Shown here one piece after another: positions 1 through 7,793 of a stretch of DNA of 64,000 nucleotides; position 1 is the first letter of the stretch; each line of letters opens with the position of its first letter. Under the pieces are notes generated by a model. It had not been told where the DNA came from and did no database searches. It saw only the letters and a program-made list of their open reading frames with translations. The stretch is from contig SXUI01000079.1 of assembly GCA_005790605.1 (NCBI GenBank), forward strand, positions 1 to 64,000. Direction: 5' to 3'. This DNA comes from Planctomycetia bacterium. GTDB taxonomy: Bacteria; Planctomycetota; Phycisphaerae; Phycisphaerales; SM1A02. The position numbers and the translations under genes were made by a program.

Positions 1-354
1 GGGAATCCGATCTTCATAACGCGCGTGCGTCCGATCGCGGAACTCAAGGATGCCGAGACGATGCGTATCCATCTCGTCGGCGGTGCCGAGGAGCGCGGCA
101 CAGTCGTGGAGTGGCTGATGCGTGAGTTTGTAGGGAATGGGATCCTCTCGATCGAGGCGAAGTCGCCGTGGATCGTCTCAGTGTGGGCGACGAGTCCATC
201 TCGAGCGCTCGCACACGAGTTCGCGCTGCACGCAGGTCTTGAAGAAGGGGCTTCCGCGATTCCTGTGCGGTCGTTGACCGAGCTTCGGCGAGCGGTTCGC
301 GTGCCCCTCGAAGCTCGCGCGCAAGAAGTGACAGCGCAGTTGGTGAGCAAGTAG
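1..354 (+). CDS. Hypothetical protein, C-terminal part
   Basis: The frame is open to the first base of the window, so this is the end of a protein that starts upstream; about 117 residues are visible. A GTG at 25 is in frame but has no ribosome binding site and is probably internal. The segment is a mixed alpha/beta stretch with no cysteines, no membrane segment and no motif I recognise. It ends about 10 bases before the -10-like element of the next gene. Function unknown. Confidence is in its being coding, based on codon pattern and on the stop lying just before the next promoter. Confidence 0.55.
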   Translation, partial: GNPIFITRVRPIAELKDAETMRIHLVGGAEERGTVVEWLMREFVGNGILSIEAKSPWIVSVWATSPSRALAHEFALHAGLEEGASAIPVRSLTELRRAVRVPLEARAQEVTAQLVSK

Positions 355-364
355 GGTGAGTTGT

Positions 365-370
365 TACACT
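365..370 (+). promoter_or_regulatory. -10-like element upstream of the aminotransferase
   Basis: The hexamer TACACT follows the stop of the upstream gene. It is the same hexamer that precedes several other first genes in the window. Here it leaves a leader of about 27 bases, which carries a good ribosome binding site, so this transcript is not leaderless. No clear -35 box. Confidence 0.4.
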
Positions 371-403
371 TCGACGCCGCAATGTCGCGGCCTCGGAGGT
401 TGC

Positions 404-1273
404 ATGAAGATTTGGCTTGATGGCGCGCTTGTCGACAAGGAACACGCGAAAGTTTCAGTCTTCGACCATGGACTGCTCTATGGCGATGGTGTATTTGAGG
501 GTATTCGCGCTTACGGCGGTCGGATCTTCAAACTGCAGACGCACCTTGATCGGCTCGTCGCGAGCGCGAAGTCGATTCGCCTCACGATGCACTTTACGGA
601 GCGCGAACTCGAGCAAGCAGTACGCGAGACTGTCGCCGCCGATGGCGCATCCGATGCATACATTCGTCTTGTCGTGACGCGCGGCGTAGGCCCACTCGGG
701 CTTTCGCCGTTCACCTGTCCGCGTCCCTGCACATTTGTCATCGTGGATCGCATCCAGCTCTACCCCAAAGAGATGTACGAGCAGGGAATGCCCGTCGTGG
801 TCGCGCGTCGGCCTCGCATTCCAGTGGATTGCCTCGATCCTTCGGTGAAGAGCCTGAACTACCTCAACAACATTCTCGCGAAGATCGAAGCCATTGATGC
901 GGGTGTCCATGAAGCCATCATGCTCAACACCGATGGCGAGGTCTGTGAGTGCACGGGTGACAATATTTTCTTAGTCATGGGGGGGCGACTGGTGACGCCC
1001 CCGACGAGTGCCGGCTTGCTCAATGGCGTCACCCGCGGGTTTGTGATGCACACCCTTGCGCCAGCGCTCGGGATCGCGGTCGAAGAGCGTCGATTCCGTA
1101 TTGAGGATCTTTTTACGGCAGACGAAGTGTTCCTCACGGGAACAGCGGCCGAGATCATCGGTGTCACGAAGATTGATGGTGAGCAGTTCGGCGATGGAGC
1201 CGTTGGACCCATCACGCAGAAGTTGATGTCGGAGTTTCGTCGTCGCGTGTCGAAGGACGCCCCTGAAGATTGA
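404..1273 (+). CDS. ilvE: Branched-chain amino acid aminotransferase (class IV)
   Basis: A 289-residue PLP-dependent class IV aminotransferase, expected to interconvert leucine, isoleucine and valine with their 2-oxo acids in the cytoplasm. Family signs: the N-terminal VFDHGLLYGDGVFEGIRAY segment, the catalytic lysine in VKSLNYLNNILAKIEA, and the cofactor-binding signature EAIMLNTDGEVCECTGDNIF. Length is usual for IlvE. The ATG at 404 is chosen because GGAGGT sits 4 bases upstream; a longer frame from 356 would overlap the promoter. D-amino acid transaminase and 4-amino-4-deoxychorismate lyase share this fold and cannot be fully excluded, but the signature fits IlvE best. Confidence 0.85.
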   Translation: MKIWLDGALVDKEHAKVSVFDHGLLYGDGVFEGIRAYGGRIFKLQTHLDRLVASAKSIRLTMHFTERELEQAVRETVAADGASDAYIRLVVTRGVGPLGLSPFTCPRPCTFVIVDRIQLYPKEMYEQGMPVVVARRPRIPVDCLDPSVKSLNYLNNILAKIEAIDAGVHEAIMLNTDGEVCECTGDNIFLVMGGRLVTPPTSAGLLNGVTRGFVMHTLAPALGIAVEERRFRIEDLFTADEVFLTGTAAEIIGVTKIDGEQFGDGAVGPITQKLMSEFRRRVSKDAPED

Positions 1274-1295
1274 ACGCCATTGAGGATGCGCTGCC

Positions 1296-2390
1296 ATGCG
1301 CTGCAAGAGTTGCGATCACACGCTTTGGAATCTGCCGGGAAACACCTGCCCAGAGTGTGGGACGCTCTTTTCACGGAGCCTCTATGAGTTTCAACCGTAC
1401 GCGGTGATCTTCAAGTGCCCGCATTGCGCACAGCCGTATTACGGCGCTGGTGCGAAGGGGCATCTTGTTCCTCCGGAGTTTGAGTGTCAGAGTTGTCACA
1501 ACTCCATCACGATGGAATCGTGTGTGCTGCTTCCGGTGCCGGGTCGTGAGCTTGACGCCGTCGCTGTTGGCGTGCCGGTGCCGTGGACGACCGAAGGCAG
1601 CATTTTCAAGCGCTTTTGGGCAACCTGCCTTTCAGCGCTCATCTCGCCGCGCGTTCTCGGGCTTGCAATCTCGACGCACGAGCCAAGGTTGAAGCGTGCG
1701 AGCACTTTCTTCGTCGCGGTCGTCGGGCTCCTCCTCGCTGTTTCACTCGTGTGCCTTTTTGGACAGAGTGCGCTGATGGTCTTTGCGCTCGGCGCCGCTG
1801 GTGGACCAAGCTCCGGATCGGGAGGTGTCGCCGTTCCAACAACCGCGCTGTTTGCCTCGCAGCTCGGCCCCGGATTCTTGATCGGCATGATCACGCCAAT
1901 CGCATACGCGATGTACATCCCGATAGCCGCGGCAGTTGGCGCGCTCACGTTTCGCATGCTTGGCGGGGATTTGATGCAGGAGACGGCGAGAGTCGCGCGA
2001 ACTCTCCCGTTCGCTCGCGCCATGGAAATCCTGCTTTGGTCGAGCGGCACGCTCTTGGTGAGCCTCGTACCTTGCGTTGGAAGTTTCGCCGCAGTGTGGT
2101 GGGTCGTGAGCGCAGCGATCATGACGAGCGCCTTCGTCACCGCGCGCGCATCGCAGGCCGCAAGTGCGCGAGGCGCGGTCGCGATGGTGGTCGGCATGGT
2201 CGCGCCGATTCTCGTTGGCTGTGGCGTGGCTGCCGTGGGTGTTTACTTCTTGGTGGCTTCCGCTATGTCGAGCATGGTCGGCTCTCCGAGTGGGGGCCCG
2301 AATCCATTCAGCATGTCGCCGAATGCAAGCGCGCCAATCGTCGCACCGCTAGCGCCTGAAGTGGAAGACGAAGTCGAGCCGCAGAACTAG
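1296..2390 (+). CDS. Zinc-ribbon multi-pass membrane protein
   Basis: A 364-residue protein of unknown function. The N-terminus has two or three zinc-ribbon knuckles: CKSCDHTL with CPECGTLF, then CPHCAQPY with CQSC. From about residue 125 there are about five hydrophobic segments separated by short loops, in a layout like Yip1/DUF-type membrane proteins, and a Pro/Ser/Asn-rich tail. The start is supported by GAGGA nine bases upstream. It lies 22 bases after ilvE and probably shares its transcript. Its 3' end overlaps the convergent MATE gene by 4 bases. A role in membrane organisation is only a guess. Confidence 0.7.
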   Translation: MRCKSCDHTLWNLPGNTCPECGTLFSRSLYEFQPYAVIFKCPHCAQPYYGAGAKGHLVPPEFECQSCHNSITMESCVLLPVPGRELDAVAVGVPVPWTTEGSIFKRFWATCLSALISPRVLGLAISTHEPRLKRASTFFVAVVGLLLAVSLVCLFGQSALMVFALGAAGGPSSGSGGVAVPTTALFASQLGPGFLIGMITPIAYAMYIPIAAAVGALTFRMLGGDLMQETARVARTLPFARAMEILLWSSGTLLVSLVPCVGSFAAVWWVVSAAIMTSAFVTARASQAASARGAVAMVVGMVAPILVGCGVAAVGVYFLVASAMSSMVGSPSGGPNPFSMSPNASAPIVAPLAPEVEDEVEPQN

Positions 2391-3943
2391 ACGCGCAACT
2401 TCTCCCAGGCGCCCCATCGAAAACGCGCGTGGAAGAGAAGTCCGCGCACTGCGATCTCAATCATGAGTGCCCACCAAATGCCAACGAGTCCGAGGCCAAG
2501 GTTGATGCCAAAGACCCAAGCGAGGGGCAGGCGAATCGCGTAGCAACCGAAGATCGTGATACCCAAGATCCACTTCGTGTCGCCGACGCCGCGGAGGCCA
2601 TTGCGAACGACCATCGCCAGCGCGAAGAAAACTTGCAAACAGCCACTTGCGAAAAGGCATTGCGGTACGAGCGTGAGGTGAATGGGGTCGTCGGAAATCA
2701 CGCTGCAAAGCTCTCGGCCGAAGAGCATGAAGATGACACCGGCACTCACCATGATCGCCATGCCGATGAAAGTGCAACGCCAGATTGCCGCGCGCGCGAG
2801 GGCGGCGTTTCCAGCACCGAGATACTGACCTGCGAGAGCGCCAGCTGCAGTCCCCATCGCGAAGCCGGGAAGAAACGAAAACGCCTCCCACTGCACGGTA
2901 ATGATGTGTGCGCCTACAAGACCGTCTTTCGTCGCTGTCCCGATGCCGCGCTGCGCGACTTCGCCAATGATGCCGAGAATGAAGAGATTCACCGACCACA
3001 TGGCGAGTCCTTCAAAGAAATTCGGGATGCCGACGATCGCGATGCGCTTCGTCATCGCTGCGTCGAACTGCATTGCACTCGATTGAAGCTTGAGATCTTG
3101 CACGCCCTTGCGAAGCGTTCGCCAAGTGAGCCACGCGCCGATGGCGTAACTGAGTGTGCTTCCGAGCGCGATGCCGAACACACCCCACGCGAGTGGGTCT
3201 GTCGGCGACGGATTGGGAATCTCTGCGCCAAACGCATGGATGGTGACGCCAGAGAAGAGCCATGCCGCGAGGCAATTCACCACATTGACCCACACCGCGA
3301 TTTGGAACGGTTTATGCGTTTCGCCGGCGCCATGCAGGCACATCGCGCCGACCATCATGACGCCGCTGAAGGGGATGCCCCACGCGAGTGTTTGCACATA
3401 GGTCACGCATGCGGCGGTGCCCTCGGCGCTGAGATTGGAAAACTGCGCGAGCGGTCGAGCGATCAACGCCATCGTGATGGCGACGATGATGCCCCACGCG
3501 AGTGAGAGCAGCATCGATTGACCGAGCGCGCGCTCGCCCTCTTCGCGATTTCCGCTTCCCATCGCACGCGAAATGATCACTTGACCTCCCACGCCGAGAC
3601 CCGCCATCGCGATGCCGATGAACCATCCGACGAAACTGCCTAGGCCGACGCCGTCCATGCCGCTGCGCGCAATCGATTCCGGAAGATTGCCCGCGATGAG
3701 CTTGTCCACGAAGCCGACGCCCGCGGCCATCGTCTGCTGCAACAAGATTGGAATCGCGAGGATCCAGATAGCTTGCTGCATCGATTTCCCGGCGAGTTTC
3801 CCGCTTTTGATGCGTCCCTTCTCTTCGATCTCGGCGTCCACGATCTCGGTGGCAAGCGTCGCGACTTGTGGATCGTCAGGCGAGAGACTCGCGGCGGCGA
3901 ATTTCTCGCCGCTCGGTTGTGCATCAGTCGAGGGTGAGGTCAT
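2387..3943 (-). CDS. MATE-family efflux transporter
   Basis: A 518-residue inner-membrane protein with about 12 hydrophobic segments and the two-half MATE arrangement; the first helix starts around residue 53 (MQQAIWILAIPILLQQTMAAG), after an acidic cytoplasmic extension. MATE proteins export drugs or metabolites in exchange for Na+ or H+; the substrate cannot be read here. The family is usually about 450 residues, so the N-terminal extension of about 50 residues is additional. It follows the HEAT lipoprotein gene by 4 bases and is probably cotranscribed with it. Confident in family, not in substrate. Confidence 0.88.
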   Translation of the reverse strand: MTSPSTDAQPSGEKFAAASLSPDDPQVATLATEIVDAEIEEKGRIKSGKLAGKSMQQAIWILAIPILLQQTMAAGVGFVDKLIAGNLPESIARSGMDGVGLGSFVGWFIGIAMAGLGVGGQVIISRAMGSGNREEGERALGQSMLLSLAWGIIVAITMALIARPLAQFSNLSAEGTAACVTYVQTLAWGIPFSGVMMVGAMCLHGAGETHKPFQIAVWVNVVNCLAAWLFSGVTIHAFGAEIPNPSPTDPLAWGVFGIALGSTLSYAIGAWLTWRTLRKGVQDLKLQSSAMQFDAAMTKRIAIVGIPNFFEGLAMWSVNLFILGIIGEVAQRGIGTATKDGLVGAHIITVQWEAFSFLPGFAMGTAAGALAGQYLGAGNAALARAAIWRCTFIGMAIMVSAGVIFMLFGRELCSVISDDPIHLTLVPQCLFASGCLQVFFALAMVVRNGLRGVGDTKWILGITIFGCYAIRLPLAWVFGINLGLGLVGIWWALMIEIAVRGLLFHARFRWGAWEKLRV

Positions 3944-3947
3944 GGAA

Positions 3948-4802
3948 TCACGGCGCGCTCGGCGAGGGCGGTGATTCTAGGGGCTTGGTTTGCAGGACGT
4001 TGCCGGGAGTCCACTCAAGACCGGCAGGAAGATCCGGAACTTCGAACACCACTGGATTCCAGAACATCAAGTCGTCCCACGCATCCTCGTCGCGCACGAA
4101 CACGGGATAGCAGTAGGCAAGGTCCTGCTTGAAGAGTTGCTCAGTCGACGTTGACCACTCGAGCCAATCGTTTCGGCTTCCGCCAAAATCCATGGCGGTC
4201 ATGGTCGTGAGGCTGTCGCTCGCGGCAACATTCACAGCAAGTTCCGGATGATCGAGCGCGGTGACAAGTGCTTGAAACACACTCGCCGTTGGATACTGTG
4301 CGAGAGCGATTGCAAGCTCCACTCGAATGTCAGAGTCTTCTGTTTCACGAATGAGCACCGGCCAGATTTCGTCCGCGATCGCAGGAGCGTGCAATCGTTG
4401 CAGGGCCTTCGCGCTCGCGAGTTTCACTTGACGAAATGGACTCGCAAGTTGTTTGGCGATGATGCCAGCATCCGCAGGATCGCCATGTCTCCCGAGCGCC
4501 TCGATCGCCGCAGCACGGACGAGTGGATCTTGAGCTTCCGCGACATAGAGGCGATAGAGATCGAGGTAGACGCTGCTCCCACCCCAAGGCGCGCTCGCGA
4601 GCAGCAGCGTTCCGCGACGCTGATTTTCTGGGTCGGTTGAATCGGCGGCCCAAGCCGCGGCTTCGGCTGGCGAGGGTGGCATGAACGATGCGCTGAACGC
4701 TGAGAAGTCTGAACTCATCGTGTCGCAACCACTCAAGAGCAGTGATGCGCTGAGTCCGCATCCGCAGAGTGAGAAAGCAAGCCAACCACGACGGAGTGAC
4801 AT
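3948..4802 (-). CDS. HEAT-repeat lipoprotein
   Basis: A 284-residue predicted lipoprotein. The N-terminus is a basic signal (MSLRRGW) with a hydrophobic core ending in the lipobox LLSGC, so the mature protein would be lipid-anchored. Residues about 65-190 hold short alpha-helical repeats of HEAT/PBS-lyase type (for example LVRAAAIEALGRHGDPADAG and FRQVKLASAKALQRLHAPAI), usually protein-protein scaffolds. The start is chosen because a -10-like TACGCT ends 7 bases upstream, with no Shine-Dalgarno. It is first in a two-gene unit with the MATE transporter. Function unknown. Confidence 0.75.
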   Translation of the reverse strand: MSLRRGWLAFSLCGCGLSASLLLSGCDTMSSDFSAFSASFMPPSPAEAAAWAADSTDPENQRRGTLLLASAPWGGSSVYLDLYRLYVAEAQDPLVRAAAIEALGRHGDPADAGIIAKQLASPFRQVKLASAKALQRLHAPAIADEIWPVLIRETEDSDIRVELAIALAQYPTASVFQALVTALDHPELAVNVAASDSLTTMTAMDFGGSRNDWLEWSTSTEQLFKQDLAYCYPVFVRDEDAWDDLMFWNPVVFEVPDLPAGLEWTPGNVLQTKPLESPPSPSAP

Positions 4803-4809
4803 GCGGGGG

Positions 4810-4815
4810 AGCGTA
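4810..4815 (-). promoter_or_regulatory. -10-like element for the HEAT/MATE unit (leaderless)
   Basis: On the minus strand TACGCT ends 7 bases before the ATG at 4802. A transcript would begin at or next to the start codon. No -35 hexamer is evident. It faces away from the element at 4847-4852. Confidence 0.5.
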
Positions 4816-4846
4816 CCTCAACTGTCGGTACCCGTCGCGTCGGGAG

Positions 4847-4852
4847 TACCAT
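4847..4852 (+). promoter_or_regulatory. -10-like element for the metallo-hydrolase gene (leaderless)
   Basis: TACCAT ends 7 bases before the ATG at 4860, and no Shine-Dalgarno lies between. The spacing equals that of the divergent element for the gene at 4802. Confidence 0.45.
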
Positions 4853-4859
4853 TCGCCCC

Positions 4860-5528
4860 ATGAACGCGCAGGCGAGCTTGGAACTGAAGTGCTTCGAACT
4901 TGGCGACTTCGCCACGAACGGATATGTCCTTTTCGATCCAAGCGACCGAGCGAAGTCTTGTTGGATCGTCGACTGTCCGTATGAGCCCGAAGCGATGATC
5001 GCGTACATCCTTGAGGAGGGGCTCAAGCCCGAACTTTGCATTCTCACGCACTGTCACTGCGATCACATCGCAGGTCTCGCGCAGATGCGTTTGAAACTCG
5101 GCCCAGTCCCGGTGCTCTGTCACGCGCTTGAGAAGGACTTCAACGCCGACCCCAACCTCAACCTCAGCGTCTTCATTCCGCCGCAGGTCGTTGCGCCAGA
5201 GCCCGAGGGGTTCCTTGCGTCGGGTCAACTCTTGATGCTGCCCGGCGCAGGCGGCTACACCTTCCAGATAGTGCATGTCCCTGGTCACAGTCCTGGCATG
5301 ATTTGCCTTTGGTGCGAGCAGGCAGTTCTCGCCTTGGTAGGGGACACGCTGTTTGCCGACAGCATCGGGCGCACGGATTTTCCCACGAGTGACCCTGCTG
5401 CCATGGATCGATCGCTTCAACTCCTTTTGACCCTGCCGGATACGACGAAAATCTACCCCGGCCATGGTGAAGCAACCACGATCGGGGCGGAGCGGCGGAC
5501 GAACCCGTACTTGCAGAATCTTCGGTGA
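4860..5528 (+). CDS. Metallo-beta-lactamase-fold hydrolase, glyoxalase II-like
   Basis: A 222-residue cytoplasmic metal-dependent hydrolase. Metal ligands are visible: THCHCDHIAG around residue 62, a histidine in HVPGHSPG, the bridging aspartate in GDTLF, and the last histidine in YPGHG. This set matches the glyoxalase II/YcbL group, which cleaves thioesters such as S-lactoylglutathione. The protein is shorter than true glyoxalase II and lacks its C-terminal substrate domain, so the substrate is open. It starts from a probable leaderless promoter and is divergent from the HEAT/MATE unit. nuoD follows after 73 bases with its own promoter. Confidence 0.82.
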   Translation: MNAQASLELKCFELGDFATNGYVLFDPSDRAKSCWIVDCPYEPEAMIAYILEEGLKPELCILTHCHCDHIAGLAQMRLKLGPVPVLCHALEKDFNADPNLNLSVFIPPQVVAPEPEGFLASGQLLMLPGAGGYTFQIVHVPGHSPGMICLWCEQAVLALVGDTLFADSIGRTDFPTSDPAAMDRSLQLLLTLPDTTKIYPGHGEATTIGAERRTNPYLQNLR

Positions 5529-5582
5529 TTCTTGGCACTGATTCGCACGCGCCACAACGCCGACTGCCGCGTGCGCGGTCGA

Positions 5583-5588
5583 TATACT
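5583..5588 (+). promoter_or_regulatory. -10 element of nuoD
   Basis: TATACT, close to the sigma-70 consensus, ends 13 bases before the nuoD ATG. The predicted 5' leader is only 5-7 bases and has no Shine-Dalgarno. Confidence 0.55.
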
Positions 5589-5601
5589 CTCCGCCCTAGC
5601 T

Positions 5602-6891
5602 ATGCCGTACACGCTGCAACCTGAACAGGGCTACGGGCTCGATATCGAGTCCACCGAGTACTTGAAGGACCATGTCCAGTCTCCCGATCGATGGGTACTC
5701 AACTTTGGTCCCCAGCACCCCGCCACGCATACCACGATTCGTTTGGTGCTCGAACTTGATGGCGAGCGCATCGCCCGCTGCACGCCTCACATCGGGTACC
5801 TCCACTCGGGGTTTGAGAAGTTAGGCGAGCATCACGACTACAACCAGTTTGTCGCCACGATCAGCCGGATGGATTACTCATCGCCGATCGTGAATGATGT
5901 TGCGTGGCACCATGCGGTTGAGAAGTTGCTTGATGTGCAACTCACGCCTCGTGCAACGGTGCTTCGCACGATCATGTGTGAACTCGGTCGGATCCAGAAT
6001 CACCTCTTGACGATCGGCGCGGCGGCACTCGATTTGGGCGCCTTCACTGGCTTTCTCTACGGCTTCAACGAGCGCGAGTTCATTTACGACATCATTGAGT
6101 ATGTTTCGGGGCAGCGGTTCCACCCTGATTGGACTCGCGTCGGCGGCGCGTGGCGTGATTTGCCGGACGACGAGGTGTTCATTCGCATGGTGCGCGAGTT
6201 CATTGATGTGCGCATGCCCAAAGCGATCAAGGATGTCGAAACGCTCTGTTCGCGGAATCGAATCTTTGTCGACCGCCTCGATGGCGTCGGCGTGCTTTCC
6301 AAAGAAGACGCGATCCGTTGGAGCGTTTCCGGTCCGATGGCTCGCGCGTCGGGTGTGGTGCGAGACTTGCGCAAGGATCAGCCCTACCTCTGTTACGCCG
6401 ACAACTGGGACGGCGCGGGCGCGGAGCGAGTGAAGTTCACCGTGCCGATCGCTTCAGGCGGTTGCTGTCTGTCGCGTTATCTCGTGCGTGTCGAGGAGGT
6501 GAAGCAGTCGCTCCGCATCATCGACCAACTGATCAATCGGATCCCGAACGGCCCGCTGAACGCCGCTGCTGATGCGAAGTTCATCATCCCAGAGAAGGGT
6601 GATGTCTACGGGAGCATTGAAGGGACGATTCAGCTCTTCCAACTCAACATGCATAATCGCGGATTCCATTCGCCGGTGGGCGAATGCTATGGCGCGATCG
6701 AAGGTCCCAACGGCGAACTTGGGTACTACATTGTCTCGAATGGGACGAAGTATCCGTGGCGCGTTCGCGTTCGACCGCCCATCTTCATCAATTTCCAAGC
6801 GTTTTCGAAGATGATGGAAGGTCACCAACTCGCCGACATCGTCGCAGTGTTGGGGAGTATCAATGTGATTGCTGCTGAGTTGGATCGCTGA
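5602..6891 (+). CDS. nuoD: NADH-quinone oxidoreductase subunit D
   Basis: A 429-residue 49-kDa-type subunit of complex I, in the peripheral arm where it forms much of the quinone site with NuoB. Family features: LNFGPQHPATH near residue 32, IGYLHSGFEKLGEHHDYNQ, CELGRIQNHL, the GR(I)-rich core, and the C-terminus around PPIFINFQAFSKMMEGHQLADIVAVLGSIN. Length matches stand-alone NuoD rather than the NuoCD fusion. It heads a short run nuoD-nuoE-small ORF-nuoF; nuoA-C and nuoG-N are not in the window. The start is fixed by a close upstream TATACT and by the lack of another in-frame start. Confidence 0.96.
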   Translation: MPYTLQPEQGYGLDIESTEYLKDHVQSPDRWVLNFGPQHPATHTTIRLVLELDGERIARCTPHIGYLHSGFEKLGEHHDYNQFVATISRMDYSSPIVNDVAWHHAVEKLLDVQLTPRATVLRTIMCELGRIQNHLLTIGAAALDLGAFTGFLYGFNEREFIYDIIEYVSGQRFHPDWTRVGGAWRDLPDDEVFIRMVREFIDVRMPKAIKDVETLCSRNRIFVDRLDGVGVLSKEDAIRWSVSGPMARASGVVRDLRKDQPYLCYADNWDGAGAERVKFTVPIASGGCCLSRYLVRVEEVKQSLRIIDQLINRIPNGPLNAAADAKFIIPEKGDVYGSIEGTIQLFQLNMHNRGFHSPVGECYGAIEGPNGELGYYIVSNGTKYPWRVRVRPPIFINFQAFSKMMEGHQLADIVAVLGSINVIAAELDR

Positions 6892-6921
6892 GTTTTTTCG
6901 AGGTTTCATTGAGGTTTCATC

Positions 6922-7467
6922 ATGAGCTGGCACACAAAGCCGTCTGCAACATCAAGCGTTCCTAAGGCCGCGACGCCGGTCGTGACGGGTGCGCATAAGG
7001 AACGCTGGACTCGCGAGATTTTGCCGAAGTACGCGCAACCACAGGGCGCGCTCATGCCGATCCTGCACGAGGTGCAGCACGAACACGAGTACATCTCGCT
7101 TCAAGCGATGGTGGAAGTGGCGGCGTTTCTCGGAATCCATCCATCGCAAGTCTTTGACACGGTGAGTTTCTACGAAGAGTTCCGCGCCGAGAAAGTTGGC
7201 AAGTGCGTCATTGGGATTTGTCAGTCGATTGCGTGTGAAGTCTGTGATCACAAGGCGATCCTTGATCGCGCTGTGCAACGGCTCGGGATTGAGCCACATG
7301 AAACTACGGCCGATGGCAAGTTCACGCTGCTCACGATGGAGTGCCTGGGAAGTTGTGACACTGCTCCTGTCGCGCTCTTTGGCGAGACACTGCATGAGAA
7401 CCTCACTGTTGCGAAACTTGATGCGTTGATTGACGGCGCATTCTCGAAAACGGGCGCATCCCACTGA
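6922..7467 (+). CDS. nuoE: NADH-quinone oxidoreductase subunit E
   Basis: A 181-residue 24-kDa-type subunit with a thioredoxin-like [2Fe-2S] domain in the NADH-dehydrogenase module. The cluster ligands fit the C-x4-C and C-x3-C pattern: CQSIAC near residue 100 and CLGSC near residue 136, each in the usual family context. The N-terminus has the helical segment around MPILHEVQHEHEYISLQAMVEVAAFLGI. GAGG lies 7 bases before the ATG, within a duplicated GAGGTTTCAT. It lies 30 bases after nuoD. Short family length and context make the call secure. Confidence 0.95.
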   Translation: MSWHTKPSATSSVPKAATPVVTGAHKERWTREILPKYAQPQGALMPILHEVQHEHEYISLQAMVEVAAFLGIHPSQVFDTVSFYEEFRAEKVGKCVIGICQSIACEVCDHKAILDRAVQRLGIEPHETTADGKFTLLTMECLGSCDTAPVALFGETLHENLTVAKLDALIDGAFSKTGASH

Positions 7468-7486
7468 GCAGCGGAGGCTTGAGGCA

Positions 7487-7537
7487 ATGCGTTCGTGGAT
7501 GGAGCCCGATGGCTGGAGTGCGCGCGATGAGCGATGA
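7487..7537 (+). CDS. Possible 16-codon leader ORF
   Basis: A tiny frame with the best ribosome binding site in this gap: GGAGG nine bases before its ATG. It encodes MRSWMEPDGWSARDER and stops at 7535-7537, overlapping the start of the following 88-residue gene (ATG at 7527) in another frame. This layout is typical of translational coupling, but the frame is so short that chance cannot be excluded. Confidence 0.25.
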   Translation: MRSWMEPDGWSARDER

Positions 7538-7793
7538 CCAATCACTCCTCCGAAACCTCGGGCAGTTCTTCGGTCATGTCGTGCATGCGATCAAGCACGA
7601 CCCGACCGCGCCGACGACCGCAAAGGCTGCTGAGCCTGCCGTCGAAGTCCGTGAAGTGAACCGCGAGGTTCAGATCGCAAGGCAAGGCGAGTTCATCCTC
7701 CGCCGAACCACGATTGATGAAGTCTTGCTCGACAAGCAAGCGACGCCTGCGCCTTCTGAGGCGACTAAGCACGAGACCGAACCATGCCCTTGA
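7527..7793 (+). CDS. Small protein between nuoE and nuoF
   Basis: An 88-residue protein I do not recognise. The N-terminal third (MSDDQSLLRNLGQFFGHVVHAIKHD) could form an amphipathic helix; a low-complexity Ala/Pro/Thr stretch follows, then a beta-prone segment (EVQIARQGEFILRRTTIDEVLL). Its single cysteine is the next-to-last residue, so it is not an iron-sulfur protein. The ATG at 7527 is preferred because GGAG is nine bases upstream; a TTG at 7479 and an ATG at 7509 are also in frame. Its stop overlaps the nuoF start by 10 bases, so it is embedded in the complex I transcript. It may be an accessory subunit or assembly factor, by position only. Confidence 0.65.
   Translation: MSDDQSLLRNLGQFFGHVVHAIKHDPTAPTTAKAAEPAVEVREVNREVQIARQGEFILRRTTIDEVLLDKQATPAPSEATKHETEPCP

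Noticed and set aside
2429-3505. 358-residue plus-strand frame inside the MATE gene
   Set aside because: Highly charged, no family features; the minus-strand MATE gene is supported by its membrane pattern.
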